Positions 44,480-54,278 of a DNA stretch of 64,000 nt are shown here, piece after piece; positions within the stretch are counted from its first letter, which is position 1, and the number at the start of each line of letters is the position of its first letter. The DNA lies in NCBI GenBank assembly GCA_050186825.1, contig JBFWYD010000011.1, forward strand, positions 110,698-174,697. Direction: 5' to 3'. The DNA comes from NORP233 sp050186825 (GTDB lineage: Bacteria; Planctomycetota; J058). Both the position numbers and the translations under genes were made by a program. The notes beneath the pieces are model-generated. The model was not told the origin of the DNA, ran no database searches, and worked only from the letters and a program-made list of their open reading frames with translations.

Positions 44480-47029
44480 TCAGCGGGGGAGCAGCGCCCG
44501 TAGCCGGCAGCGGGCGAGCGTGAACTCGAGGAAGTCGCGCTGCTGCGTGTCGAGGCAGCGGCGGTAGGCGTCGATGGCGTTCTGCGCGTCGCCGCGCCGG
44601 TCGGCGGCCACCCCGAGCCACCCGTAGGCCTCGCACAGCCGCTCCCGCTCGGAGACGCCCTGCTCCTTGGCGGCCGCGACCAGCGCCGCGGCGCTGACCT
44701 CGCCGGCGAGGTGCCGCCCCAGCAGCCCGCGCCAGCCCTGCTCCCGCCGCAGCGCGGGGCGATCGACGCCCAGCGCCTGGAGGATCAACGGGATCATGGG
44801 CGCGCTCTGGCCGAGGGGGCCCTCGAGCTGGAGCAGGCGCGCCTGGGCCTCGTCCCAGCGCCCCTGCTCCAGGCTGAGGAAGGCCAGCTCCAGGGCCACG
44901 TCCCCGTCGGCCGGTCGCATGGACTGGGCCCGCTCGAGGTCGACCCGGGCCTCGTCCAGGCGCAGCTCCTCGACCAGGACCCGGCCGCGGGTCAGCAGGA
45001 TGCTCGGCTGCGGCAGCGCGCCGGCGGCGAAGTAGGCATCGACGTCGGCCCGGGCCTCGGCGAAGCGGCGCAGCTCGACCCGCACGGCCGCGCGCATCTG
45101 GAGCGCGCGCACCCGCCCCACCGGCTCGCGCTCGCGCTCGAGCAGCCGGCTCAGGTCCTGCTCGGCGCGGCCGTACTGCTGGGCCACGAAGTAGGCCTGA
45201 GCGCGGCGGTAGTAGGCCTCGAGCAGGTCGGGGCGGAGCTGGATCGCCGCGTCCAGGTCGCGCAGCGCGGCCGCGGGGTTGGTCCCGAGCGCCAGCTGGC
45301 CGCGCATCGCCAGGCACTCGGCCGAGTTGGGCCAGAGCTCGAGCCCGCGGTCGAGCGCGGCCCGGGCCTCGTCGGCCCGCCCGAGGGGGAGCAGCGCGCG
45401 CGCCTCGAGCAGGTAGATCGGCGCGAAGTCGGGGTGCTTGCGCTCGAGCTCCTGGGCCATGGCCAGCGCGCGGCGCGGGTCGCGCCCGTCCACGAGCACG
45501 TGGTGCGCGCGCACGAACACCGCCACCGGCGCGTCGGGCCCCAGGCGCTGGCCCACCTCGGCCAGCCAGCGCTCGGCCTCGGCGTCCTTGACCTCGACCT
45601 GGAGCTGCCAGGCCGCGAGGAAGAGCTCGGGGTCGGGTCGGGCGGGGTCGATCCGCGCGCGCACGAGGCGGAGCGCGCGCTCGAGCTGGTTGGCCTGGCG
45701 GTAGACCTGCACCGCCTCGAGCACCACGCTGCGCTCGCCGCGCGCCGCCTCGACCGCGGCGTCGAGGGCGCGGGTCACGGCCCCGGGGTCCGCCGCGCGC
45801 CGCGCGAGGTCCCGGGCCTCGCCCAGCTGGTCGAGCACCCGCTTGAGCCGGTCCTGCTCGGCGCGGGCCTGGGCCTCGAGGGCCGCCGCGCTCTCGGCCT
45901 TGGCCCGCGCGTTCTCCTGCTCGGCGCGCGCGGCCCGCGCCTGCTCGGCCGCGCGCTCGCGCTCGGCCTCGCTCGCGCGCTCGCGCTCGCGCACCAGCCC
46001 CTCGGCGAGCGCGGCCTCGCGCTGGACGCGGACCACGATCGCGGCCGCGCTCGCGCCGCCCAGGGTCAGGAGCGCCAGGGCCCCCCCGGCCACGAAGCGG
46101 GCCGGCCGGCGGCGCACCGCGAGGAGCAGCCGCTGCGCCCGTGAGTAGCGCACGCCCTGGATCGGCCGCCCCGCGCGCCAGGCGCGCAGCCCGGCCACGA
46201 AGTCCGGCGCGCTGGGACGGTCCTGCGGGCGCTGGGCCAGGGCCCGCGCGGCCAGGGCGTCGAGCTCCCAGGGGACGCGCGGGTCGATCTGGCTCGGCCG
46301 GCGGATCCGCCCCTCGAGGGTGGCCACGATCCGGTTCAGCGGGGACCCGCCCACCACCGGGGGCTCGCCGGTCAGGACCTCGGTCAGGATCGCCCCCAGC
46401 GCGAACACGTCGGCAGGCGGCCCCTCGTCGCCTTCGCCGCCTGCCTGCTCGGGCGGCATGTAGCCCGGCGTCCCCAGGCACACCCCGCGCTGGGTCAGGT
46501 GCACGCCCTCGGGCACGCGCGCGGGGTCCGTGGTGCGCCCGAGGAAGCTCGGCTCGGGGGTGCCCTCGAGCTTGGCCAGCCCCCAGTCGAGGACCATCAC
46601 CTCGCCGAAGCGCCCGACCATCACGTTGCTCGGCTTGAGGTCGCGGTGCGTGACCCCGACCGAGTGGGCGTAGCCCACCGTCTCGCCCACCCGCGCCAGC
46701 GCATCGACCAGGTCCTCGAGCTCGCCCCGCCGCTGCTGGTGGAGCGCGGCGATCCGCGCCGCGAGCAGCTCGCCCTCGATCACGCGCAGGAGCAGGTAGG
46801 GCTGCCCGTCGGCCGTGGCCCCGGCCTCGAACACCGGGGGGACCCCCGGGTGATCGAGCCGGGCCGTGACCCGGCCCTCGCGCACGAAGCGGGCCACGAG
46901 CTCCTGGTCGCCGGGGTCGTTGACCAGCTTGAGCGCGGCCTGCCGGCCGAGGCGCGGGTCCTCGACGCGGTAGACCGTGCCCATCCCGCCTTCGCCGAGC
47001 TTGCCCAGGGGTCGGTAGGGGAGGTTCAC
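44480..47029 (-). CDS. Membrane serine/threonine kinase with TPR tail
   Basis: 849 residues from GTG 47029. Kinase domain (about 4-280): GKLGEGGMGTVYRVEDP, AALKL, HRDLKPSNVMV, a DWGLAK motif in place of DFG and GTPGYMPPEQAGGE. DWG-type loops are frequent in planctomycete kinases. A membrane helix (ARFVAGGALALLTLGGASAA) near residue 320 is followed by a coiled coil (RERERASEAERERAAEQAR) and a long array of TPR-like repeats to the C-terminus (AEAYLLEARAL-type helices such as YLLEARALLPLGRADEAR). The TPR part would lie outside the membrane. The gene is divergent from the peroxiredoxin gene. No ribosome site is evident at the GTG. Confidence 0.9.
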   Translation of the reverse strand: MNLPYRPLGKLGEGGMGTVYRVEDPRLGRQAALKLVNDPGDQELVARFVREGRVTARLDHPGVPPVFEAGATADGQPYLLLRVIEGELLAARIAALHQQRRGELEDLVDALARVGETVGYAHSVGVTHRDLKPSNVMVGRFGEVMVLDWGLAKLEGTPEPSFLGRTTDPARVPEGVHLTQRGVCLGTPGYMPPEQAGGEGDEGPPADVFALGAILTEVLTGEPPVVGGSPLNRIVATLEGRIRRPSQIDPRVPWELDALAARALAQRPQDRPSAPDFVAGLRAWRAGRPIQGVRYSRAQRLLLAVRRRPARFVAGGALALLTLGGASAAAIVVRVQREAALAEGLVRERERASEAERERAAEQARAARAEQENARAKAESAAALEAQARAEQDRLKRVLDQLGEARDLARRAADPGAVTRALDAAVEAARGERSVVLEAVQVYRQANQLERALRLVRARIDPARPDPELFLAAWQLQVEVKDAEAERWLAEVGQRLGPDAPVAVFVRAHHVLVDGRDPRRALAMAQELERKHPDFAPIYLLEARALLPLGRADEARAALDRGLELWPNSAECLAMRGQLALGTNPAAALRDLDAAIQLRPDLLEAYYRRAQAYFVAQQYGRAEQDLSRLLEREREPVGRVRALQMRAAVRVELRRFAEARADVDAYFAAGALPQPSILLTRGRVLVEELRLDEARVDLERAQSMRPADGDVALELAFLSLEQGRWDEAQARLLQLEGPLGQSAPMIPLILQALGVDRPALRREQGWRGLLGRHLAGEVSAAALVAAAKEQGVSERERLCEAYGWLGVAADRRGDAQNAIDAYRRCLDTQQRDFLEFTLARCRLRALLPR

Positions 47030-47072
47030 CGGGGGAAGCGTACAAGACGGCGACAGGGACCGTGAGCGCGAG

Positions 47073-47078
47073 TAGAGT
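47073..47078 (+). promoter_or_regulatory. Candidate -10 element (TAGAGT)
   Basis: GTAGAGT is 21 bases before the peroxiredoxin ATG and belongs to the TAGACT-like family of elements upstream of several plus-strand genes here. A GGAGG follows at 47089. Confidence 0.4.
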
Positions 47079-47098
47079 CCAGCCCCCTGGAGGCCCCC

Positions 47099-48007
47099 AT
47101 GACCCGCGCCCTCTTGCTCCTCTGCGCCTTCGCGCTCGCCGCCCACGCCCAGGAGGCCGAGCCCCAGGCGCCGAAGGGGCCCGCGGTCGGCGCCGCCGCG
47201 CCCGTGTTCGAGGGGACCGACGACCAGGGCAAGCCCTGGCGCTCGAGCGAGCACGTGGGCGAGGGCAAGGTGCTCGTCGTCTACTTCTACCCCGCTGACA
47301 TGACCGGGGGCTGCACCGCCCAGGCCTGCGCCTACCGCGACGCGGCCGCCAGCCTGAAGGCCGAGGGGATCACCGTGGTCGGCGTGAGCGGCGACACGGT
47401 CGAGAACCACCAGGTGTTCAAGAAGGCGCACTCGCTGAGCTTCACCCTCCTGGCCGACCCCGAGGGCAAGCTGGCCCAGGCCTTCGGCGTGCCGACGGGC
47501 CCCGGCGGCAAGTTCAAGGCCAAGCTTGAGGGCGGCGAGGCGACCCTCGAGCGCGGGGTGACCGCGCGCCGCTGGACCTTCGTGATCGGCCCCGACGGGA
47601 AGCTGCTCCACCGCGACGAGCGCGCCAGCCCGACCCTCGACGCGCTGCACGTGCGCCTGGTCGCGGCGCGCGCCCTGAAGAAGCTCCAGGAGGGCACGCC
47701 GCCCGAGCTCTCCAAGCGCCTCGCGGAGACCATCGACCTGCTCCAGCGCGGCGAGACCAAGGCCTTCCTCGAGCGCTGCATCCCGCCCCAGAAGCTGGCG
47801 ACCGTCCTGGCCCGTGGCAAGCGGACCGTGGAGCAGCTGGCCGAGCAGATGAAGCCGCGCGCGGCCCAGGGGGCCGCCCAGCTCGCCGGGTGCAAGGACA
47901 AGGCCGCCGAGGTCCTCCCCTCTGGGGACGCCGCGGTCTTCGAGCTCGGCCCGGGGCGCCAGGTCTGGTTCGAGAAGGTCGATGGGGTCTGGTACCTCGG
48001 CGACTGA
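47099..48007 (+). CDS. Exported peroxiredoxin (BCP-like) with C-terminal extension
   Basis: 302 residues with a cleavable signal (LLLLCAFALAAHAQ). The thioredoxin-fold domain (about 28-185) shows VYFYPADMTGGCTAQACAYR: peroxidatic Cys72 and a possible resolving Cys77 five residues later, the arrangement of alpha-type BCP/PrxQ enzymes. WTFVIGPDGKLLHRDE is the expected last strand. It would reduce peroxides in the periplasm, perhaps shielding the lipid or iron enzymes nearby. The additional 110 residues (helical KLQEGTPPELSKRLAETI, ending VWFEKVDGVWYLGD) are not part of the peroxiredoxin fold and look like a small DUF4878-type tail. Confidence 0.88.
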   Translation: MTRALLLLCAFALAAHAQEAEPQAPKGPAVGAAAPVFEGTDDQGKPWRSSEHVGEGKVLVVYFYPADMTGGCTAQACAYRDAAASLKAEGITVVGVSGDTVENHQVFKKAHSLSFTLLADPEGKLAQAFGVPTGPGGKFKAKLEGGEATLERGVTARRWTFVIGPDGKLLHRDERASPTLDALHVRLVAARALKKLQEGTPPELSKRLAETIDLLQRGETKAFLERCIPPQKLATVLARGKRTVEQLAEQMKPRAAQGAAQLAGCKDKAAEVLPSGDAAVFELGPGRQVWFEKVDGVWYLGD

Positions 48008-48132
48008 GCGCGCTACCCGCTTGATGAGAGCGAAGCTCTCTGCCCGCCCCGAAGGCACGCGGCGTGCGCAGGCCCGGGCGTGGCCGCCAACTCCAGCCCG
48101 CCCCTGCCCCTGACGCCCCGGATGGGACGGAC

Positions 48133-50043
48133 GTGACCCTCCTCGAGGAGTCCACGCCCCAGGGGGACGACCGCGAGGCGCGCCGCGACGACGCCCGCCT
48201 GCCGCTCCTGATGCTGACCGCCCTGGGGGTGGTCTACGGGGACATCGGCACCAGCCCGCTCTACGCCATGCGCGAGGCCCTCCACCCCGCGCGGATGCCG
48301 ATCGACGAGCGGAGCGTGCTGGGCGTGCTCTCGCTGATCTGCTGGTCGCTGCTGCTCGTGATCTCGACCAAGTACCTGGCCCTGGTCCTCCGCGCCGACG
48401 ACCATGGCGAGGGCGGCGTGCTGGCCCTGATGTCGCTCGTCCCGACCAAGCCCGGCGGCTGGGACCGCCGCGTGGTGCTCGTGCTCGGGCTCCTGGGCGG
48501 CGCCCTGCTCTACGGCGACGGGGCGATCACCCCCGCGATCTCGGTCCTGGGCGCGGTCGAGGGGCTCGAGGTCGCGGCCCCCGGGCTCGAGCGCTACGTG
48601 GTCCCGCTGGCCCTGGCGATCCTGGTCGGGCTGTTCGCGATCCAGCGCCGCGGCACCCTGCGCGTGGGCGCGCTGTTCGGCCCGGTGACCCTGGTGTGGA
48701 TGCTCGTGATCGCCGCCCTGGGCGTGGCCGCGATCGCGCGCGCGCCGCGCGTGCTCCTGGCGGTCGACCCGCGCCACGCGCTCGGCTTCCTGCTCGCGAG
48801 CGGCTGGCACGGCTTCGCCGTGCTCGGCGGCGTGTTCCTGGTGGTCACCGGCGGCGAGGCGCTCTACGCCGACCTCGGCCACTTCGGGCGCCGCCCGATC
48901 CGCTGGGCCTGGTACGGCCTGGTCCTGCCCGCCCTGCTGCTCAACTACTTCGGCCAGGGCGCGCTGCTCCTGCGGGACCCGAGCGCGATCAAGAACCCCT
49001 TCTACCTGCTCGCCCCGGGCTGGGCCCTCTACCCGCTCGTGCTGCTGGCCACGGCCGCCACGGTGATCGCCTCGCAGGCCGTGATCTCGGGCGCCTTCTC
49101 GCTCAGCCGCCAGGCGGTGCAGCTCGGCTACCTCCCCCGCCTGACCATCGAGCACACCTCCGAGGACGAGATCGGCCAGGTCTACGTCCCCGCGGTCAAC
49201 TGGGCGCTCCTGGCCCTGACCCTCGGGCTCGTGCTCGGCTTCGAGCGCGCGACCAACCTCGCCGGCGCCTACGGGGTGGCGGTGACCACGACGATGGTGG
49301 TCACGACCTGCCTGCTGTTCCTGCTCTCGCGCCGGAGCTGGGGCTGGAGCACGACGCGAGCGGTGGCGGTGCTCGGGCCCTTCCTGCTCATCGACCTGGG
49401 CTTCTTCGCCGCGAACATGGGCAAGATCCCCGACGGCGGCTGGGTCCCGCTGCTGGTGGGCGCCCTGGTCTACCTGCTGTTCACCACCTGGGAGCGCGGC
49501 CGCGCGCTCCTCGGCACCCGCCTGTCCGAGCGGACCACCACCCTCCCCGAGCTATTCGAGCGGCTGCGCTCCGACCCGCCCGTGCGGCTCGCCGGCCGGA
49601 CCGCCGTGTTCATGAGCGGCCGCCCCGACGTGGCCCCGACCGCGCTGATCCACCACCTGCGCCACGACGGCGCGCTCCAGGAGCGGGTGATCCTGCTCAA
49701 CGTCACGGTGGACGAGGTCCCGCGCGTCGCGCGCGACGACCGGATCGAGCTGCGGGAGCTGGGCGAGGGCCTGATCGCGGTCCGGGCCCACTTCGGCTAC
49801 ATGGAGTCCCCCACCATCGCCCGGGTCTTCCGCTACTGCCGCGCGCGCGACCTCGAGCTCCTCCCCGACGAGGTCACCTACTACCTCGGCGACGTGAGCT
49901 TCGTGCCCGGCGAGGGCCCTGGCCTCTCGGCCTGGCGCCGGCGGCTGTTCGCGTTCATGGCGCGCAACGAGCAGCGCGCCTCGCTCTTCTACGGGATCCC
50001 GCCGGCGCAGGTCGTGGAGCTGGGCGTCCAGATCGAGCTCTAG
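48133..50043 (+). CDS. kup: Kup-family potassium uptake transporter
   Basis: 636 residues from GTG 48133; a GTG at 48064 in the same frame would add 23 residues of poor character. The family signature LGVVYGDIGTSPLYAMREAL appears near residue 30, and GDGAITPAISVLGAVEG, VFLVVTGGEALYADLGHFG and NYFGQGALLL are the other conserved Kup blocks. About 12 helices occupy residues 25-450, followed by the cytoplasmic domain (ALIHHLRHDGALQERVILLN, YYLGDVSFVPGEGPGLSAWR). It takes up K+ with protons. It appears to be a single gene followed by its own downstream promoter. Confidence 0.95.
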   Translation: MTLLEESTPQGDDREARRDDARLPLLMLTALGVVYGDIGTSPLYAMREALHPARMPIDERSVLGVLSLICWSLLLVISTKYLALVLRADDHGEGGVLALMSLVPTKPGGWDRRVVLVLGLLGGALLYGDGAITPAISVLGAVEGLEVAAPGLERYVVPLALAILVGLFAIQRRGTLRVGALFGPVTLVWMLVIAALGVAAIARAPRVLLAVDPRHALGFLLASGWHGFAVLGGVFLVVTGGEALYADLGHFGRRPIRWAWYGLVLPALLLNYFGQGALLLRDPSAIKNPFYLLAPGWALYPLVLLATAATVIASQAVISGAFSLSRQAVQLGYLPRLTIEHTSEDEIGQVYVPAVNWALLALTLGLVLGFERATNLAGAYGVAVTTTMVVTTCLLFLLSRRSWGWSTTRAVAVLGPFLLIDLGFFAANMGKIPDGGWVPLLVGALVYLLFTTWERGRALLGTRLSERTTTLPELFERLRSDPPVRLAGRTAVFMSGRPDVAPTALIHHLRHDGALQERVILLNVTVDEVPRVARDDRIELRELGEGLIAVRAHFGYMESPTIARVFRYCRARDLELLPDEVTYYLGDVSFVPGEGPGLSAWRRRLFAFMARNEQRASLFYGIPPAQVVELGVQIEL

Positions 50044-50090
50044 CTCTCGATCCCTCCGCCTGCGCAGGACGCATGCGAATCCCGCGGCCA

Positions 50091-50096
50091 TATACT
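50091..50096 (+). promoter_or_regulatory. Candidate -10 element (TATACT)
   Basis: TATACT lies 42 bases before GTG 50139, inside the 95-base gap after kup, with GGAGG correctly placed at 50126-50130 for that start. No clear -35. Confidence 0.45.
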
Positions 50097-50138
50097 GCGC
50101 CCCCGCGCGGGCCACCGCCCGCCCTGGAGGCGCCCCCC

Positions 50139-52529
50139 GTGAACGAAGACGAGCTCCTGGCCGACATCCTCGGCGGCCTGGTCCAGGCCGGCCAGGTCGA
50201 GCACGGGCCGCGGGTCGAGGCCGCCTTCCGGATGGCCGCGCGCGCCCACGCCACCCAGCAGCGCAACGACGGGAGCCCCTACCTGATCCACCCGGCCCGC
50301 GTGGCGCGCGCCCTGCTCGAGGAGTGGCGCCACGCCGAGGTGGACCTGCTGGTGGCCGCGCTCCTGCACGACGCGGTCGAGGACTCGGAGCTGACCCTCG
50401 ACGAGGTCGAGGCCGCCTTCGGACCCGGGGTGCGCCTGCTGGTCGACCACCTGACCAAGCCCGCCTGCGCGCCCGAGGACAAGCCCGCCCGCGACGACGC
50501 CTACTTCGCGCGCCTGGCCGAGGGCCCCGCGGGGGCGCAGCTGGTCAAGCTCGCCGACCGGCTCGACAACCTGCGCGACGTGCTGCGCGCGAGCTGGCCC
50601 GAGGAGAAGAAGCGCGGCTACGCGGCCGAGGCCCTGGAGCGGATCATCCCCGCCGCGCGCGAGCGCTGGCCCGACGAGGCGGCCGCCGTCGAGCGCGAGG
50701 CCCTCTGTCTGCTCGAGGCCCTCGACCGCGGCGAGGGCGACGTCCCCGACGTCGGCCCGCACCAGGGCGACTCCACCGCGATCTCGGAGGAGGACCCGGA
50801 GCTGCGCCTCTCGCCGCACCTGAGCTTCTTCGCCCGCGGGGAGGAGCACTTCCTCTACCACGACCTGATCGGCGACATCATCCAGATGCACCCCAAGGTG
50901 CTCGGCTTCCTCGACTACTTCGCGGCGCCGCGCCGGGTCAGCGCCGCGCGCGAGGCCTTCAAGGAGGAGTTCCTCCCCGGCGACCTCGACGCCTTCTTCG
51001 ACACGCTGACCCAGCACCTGGTCCTGCTCGGGCGCGAGGGCGAGGACCTGGCCGTGACCCGCGACTGGCACCCGCTCCGCGGCCCCTGGATCGTGAGCCA
51101 CGCCCCGCCCGGCGGCCCGGTCACCCTCTGCTACAAGGACCGCCGCGAGGGCGAGGTCGTCAAGGAGACCCTCTCGCCGCTGCTCGGCCGGCTGTTCGCG
51201 CTCTGCGACGGCTCGCTGCCGGTCAGCGCGCTCGTGCGCCGCCTGGCCAAGGAGCTGCCGCAAGAGCAGGACGTCGAGCAGCGGGTGCGCGACGCCCTGC
51301 GCCGTTGGACCCACTCCGAGCGCCAGCTGCTCAAGCTGCTCCCCCGGCCGCGGAGCGCCTACGACATGCCGGGCGTGGGCCTCCCGCCCTACGCCCAGAG
51401 CACCATGCCCTACCCGCGCGTGCGCCGCGGCGCGCCCCCGCCGCCCGACGCGGACCTGCGCCACTACCACAAGCTCGAGATCGACTCCGCCCGGGAGCAG
51501 TTCGAGCTCAAGGAGACCACCCTCAGCCACGCGCTGCGCATCCCGCACCCCGCCCTGGGGGGCCGCCCCTACGGGGTGGCCCTGGGCCACGCGCTGCTCG
51601 CGCGGGACGTGCTGCCTACCAGCGACGAGGAGCGGATCGGCAAGCGCTTCCAGATCGTCGAGGTCGGCGGCGGCACGGGCCTGGTCGCGGGCGCCCTGCT
51701 GGACGCGCTGGCCCTGCGCGCCCCGCGCCTGTTCAACCGCCTGCGCTACGCGATCGTCGACCTCTCGCCCGCGCTCAGCGCGCATCAGCGCGCGGCCAAC
51801 GAGCGCCACCGCGAGCGCCTTCGCAACCTGACCGGCGACGCGGAGCGCCTCCCGCTCGCGGACGCCTCGGTCGACTTCCTGCTCTCGAACGAGGTGATCG
51901 CCGACCTGGCCGTGACCATGGTCCGCCGGATCGACGTCGACGGCAGCTCGGGCGAGGACGGCGGCCCCGGCGCCCAGGCCGTGCGCCGCTACGGGATCCC
52001 GATCGACGACGCCCCCGGCCTGTTCTCGCTCAACCTGGGCGCGATCCGCTTCCTGGAGGAGATCGCCCGCGTGCTCCGCCCCGGCGGGACCGCGCTCCTG
52101 ACCGAGTACGGGGATCAGGGCCGCTACGCCGAGGCCTCGACCCACCTCGACCACCCCGAGTTCTCGATCCACTTCGGCCATCTCCAGGCCGTGGCCAGCG
52201 CGCTCGGCCTCGAGCAGACCCTCGAGACCGTGCCCAACCTGCTCGGGCTCGAGGACGGGGTGGAGGTGCTGCACACCACCCAGAGCTTCTTCGAGACCCT
52301 GCGCGCCTTCCTCGCCGACCGCGGTGTGGCGCTCGAGAAGCTGGCCTACACCCCCGCGATGTTCGACGAGCTGCTGGGCGGGAAGCTCCAGCGCGCGCAC
52401 CTCCAGGGCCTGGCCTTCGGCCCGATCGGCAGCCGCGTGCTCGGGCTCAAGCCCTACGAGTTCAAGGCGCTGCTCCTGCGCAAGCCGCGCCGCGCCCGCG
52501 CCAAGAAGCGCGTGGCCGTGGACCTGTAG
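50139..52529 (+). CDS. HD (SpoT-like) hydrolase fused to PqqD-like and SAM-methyltransferase domains
   Basis: 796 residues; GTG 50139 has a good GGAGG eight bases upstream. Residues about 10-195 match the ppGpp hydrolase HD domain: GSPYLIHPARVARALLEE, AALLHDAVEDSELTLDEV and LVKLADRLDNLRDVL keep the metal-binding histidines and aspartates. No RelA synthetase domain follows. Instead residues about 215-400 (LSFFARGEEHFLYHDLIGDI, LDYFAAPRRVSAAREAF) resemble PqqD-like winged-helix modules. From about 480 a class I methyltransferase is seen: IVEVGGGTGLVAGALLDALA, DAERLPLADASVDFLLSNE and RPGGTALLTEYG, akin to NDUFAF7/MidA-type enzymes. The combination links nucleotide alarmone turnover to methylation in one chain. 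Domain boundaries are by eye. Confidence 0.82.
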   Translation: MNEDELLADILGGLVQAGQVEHGPRVEAAFRMAARAHATQQRNDGSPYLIHPARVARALLEEWRHAEVDLLVAALLHDAVEDSELTLDEVEAAFGPGVRLLVDHLTKPACAPEDKPARDDAYFARLAEGPAGAQLVKLADRLDNLRDVLRASWPEEKKRGYAAEALERIIPAARERWPDEAAAVEREALCLLEALDRGEGDVPDVGPHQGDSTAISEEDPELRLSPHLSFFARGEEHFLYHDLIGDIIQMHPKVLGFLDYFAAPRRVSAAREAFKEEFLPGDLDAFFDTLTQHLVLLGREGEDLAVTRDWHPLRGPWIVSHAPPGGPVTLCYKDRREGEVVKETLSPLLGRLFALCDGSLPVSALVRRLAKELPQEQDVEQRVRDALRRWTHSERQLLKLLPRPRSAYDMPGVGLPPYAQSTMPYPRVRRGAPPPPDADLRHYHKLEIDSAREQFELKETTLSHALRIPHPALGGRPYGVALGHALLARDVLPTSDEERIGKRFQIVEVGGGTGLVAGALLDALALRAPRLFNRLRYAIVDLSPALSAHQRAANERHRERLRNLTGDAERLPLADASVDFLLSNEVIADLAVTMVRRIDVDGSSGEDGGPGAQAVRRYGIPIDDAPGLFSLNLGAIRFLEEIARVLRPGGTALLTEYGDQGRYAEASTHLDHPEFSIHFGHLQAVASALGLEQTLETVPNLLGLEDGVEVLHTTQSFFETLRAFLADRGVALEKLAYTPAMFDELLGGKLQRAHLQGLAFGPIGSRVLGLKPYEFKALLLRKPRRARAKKRVAVDL

Positions 52530-52530
52530 G

Positions 52531-54159
52531 TCAGGGCCGCGCGCGCCGGGGCGGGGTGACCGCGCGCAGCGCGTCGAGGAGCTGCGCGAGGGTGTAGGGC
52601 TTGCCGAGCACCACCGAGCCCTCGAGGGGTGTCCCCGCCGGGTCGTAGCCGGTCACGAACACGACCCCCAGCGCGGGGTCGTCGCGCCGCAGGAGGGCGG
52701 CCAGCTCGCGGCCGCTGCGACCGGGCATCACCACGTCCGTGATCAGGACCCGCGCGCGCCCGCGCAGCGCGGGCCAGCGCGCCAGGGCCTCCTCGGCGCT
52801 GGCGAAGCTGTGCGCCCCCTCGAGGCCTGCCCGCCGGAGCCCGGCCAGCAGGACGCGCCGGACGTCGCCCGTGTCCTCGACCACGACGATCTCGTCGCCC
52901 CGCAGATCCAGCCGCGGCGCGGGGGCGGCGCCGGCCGCGCGCGCGCCGCCCTCCGGCGGGGCCGCGCGAGGGAAGAACAGCTCGAAGGTCGTGCCGGCGC
53001 CCGGCGCGGAGCGCACCCGCAGGTCGCCGCCGGCGCCGCGCACGAAGCTCCGCACCGACACGAGCCCCAGCCCGGTGCCGATCGGACCCTGCGGCTGGTC
53101 CTTGGTCGTGAAGAAGGGCTCGAAGGCCCGCGCGAGGGTCGCCTCGTCCATGCCGACCCCGGCGTCCTCGACCTGGAGCACGGCCGCCTCGCGGGGGGGC
53201 TCGCCCTCGCCGGCGGGGAAGTGACCCGGGCGCGTCCGCAGCACCAGCTGACCGCCTGTGGGCATGGCGTCCCGGGCGTTGGCGGCCAGGTTCAGCACGG
53301 CGCCCTGGAACAGGCCCGGGTCCACCGACACGAGCACGCCCTCGGCCCCGAGCTCGAGGCGGACCGGCGTGTCCTCGCGCAGCAGCCTCTCGAGCAGGGG
53401 CCCGGCGTCGCTGACCAGCGCGTCCAGGGCGAACACGCTGGCGGCCTCGAAGCGCTGGCGGGTGAAGCTCAGCAGCTGGTAGGTCAGGGACGAGGCCGCC
53501 TCGACGGCCAGGCGGATGTCCTTGAGCCCCTCGCTCTCGGGGCGCTCCCGGAGCAGGACCTCGACGTTCCCCATGATCACCGCGAGCAGGTTGTTGAAGT
53601 CGTGGGCCACGCTCCCGGCCAGGCGCCCGACCACCTCCAGGCGCCCCGCCCGCAGGCGCTCGTGCTCCGCCTGGACCTGCTCGGTGACGTCGAGGACCGC
53701 GCCCGCGAAGGACAGGGGCGCGCCCGCCTCGTCCTGGACGGCGGTGTAGAGGAGCAGCACGTGGATCGTGCGCCCGTCGGGGCGGATGAAGCGGAAGCGC
53801 GCGGGCCGCGAGGTGTCGCCGCCGAGCGCGCGCTCCTGCGCCTCGAGGTAGGCCTCGAGGTCCTCGGGGTGAATGGCCTCGTCGAAGACCTTGGCGGCCT
53901 CGGCGACCGGGGTCCGCGCGGGGTCGTAGCCGAGGACCTCGAACAGGTTCGGCGACCACGAGACCTGCTGCGTGTTCACGTCCCAGGTCCAGGTCCCCAG
54001 GCGCAGCGTGCGCTCGAGCTGGTTCCAGACCAGGTCGCGCTTCGACCAGAGCTGCTGGGCCGGAGTCGCCCTGGCCCGCTCCCCGGCCGCGCTCCGCAGG
54101 CGAGCGACCTCGAGCTCGAGCGCCTCGATCTGCGCGCGCAAGCGCGCGACTTCGTCCAT
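52531..54159 (-). CDS. Hybrid sensor histidine kinase with PAS and receiver domains
   Basis: 542 residues, apparently cytoplasmic (no membrane helix). A short coiled coil (1-28) leads to a PAS/PAC domain (about 50-165: LGTWTWDVNTQQVSWSPN, RFRFIRPDGRTIHVLL), then a HisKA helix with phospho-acceptor His186 in AGSVAHDFNNLLAVI and a GHKL ATPase domain with N-box NLAANARDAM, DAGVGMD and GTGLGL. A C-terminal receiver domain has EDTGDVRRVL, Asp in LITDVVMPG and the switch Lys in VLGKPYTL. The signal probably enters through PAS. No response regulator is adjacent. It ends one base from the convergent HD-methyltransferase gene. Confidence 0.92.
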   Translation of the reverse strand: MDEVARLRAQIEALELEVARLRSAAGERARATPAQQLWSKRDLVWNQLERTLRLGTWTWDVNTQQVSWSPNLFEVLGYDPARTPVAEAAKVFDEAIHPEDLEAYLEAQERALGGDTSRPARFRFIRPDGRTIHVLLLYTAVQDEAGAPLSFAGAVLDVTEQVQAEHERLRAGRLEVVGRLAGSVAHDFNNLLAVIMGNVEVLLRERPESEGLKDIRLAVEAASSLTYQLLSFTRQRFEAASVFALDALVSDAGPLLERLLREDTPVRLELGAEGVLVSVDPGLFQGAVLNLAANARDAMPTGGQLVLRTRPGHFPAGEGEPPREAAVLQVEDAGVGMDEATLARAFEPFFTTKDQPQGPIGTGLGLVSVRSFVRGAGGDLRVRSAPGAGTTFELFFPRAAPPEGGARAAGAAPAPRLDLRGDEIVVVEDTGDVRRVLLAGLRRAGLEGAHSFASAEEALARWPALRGRARVLITDVVMPGRSGRELAALLRRDDPALGVVFVTGYDPAGTPLEGSVVLGKPYTLAQLLDALRAVTPPRRARP

Positions 54160-54278
54160 GGCTCGTCCCCCGACCGCCCCCCACCCTACCCCGGGGCGGG
54201 CCGACGACTCCAGTCGGCAGCCGTCAGGGCCTGAGCGCCTGCCCGGCAGCCGAGCCGGGCGAGTCGGCGCGCCAAGGA

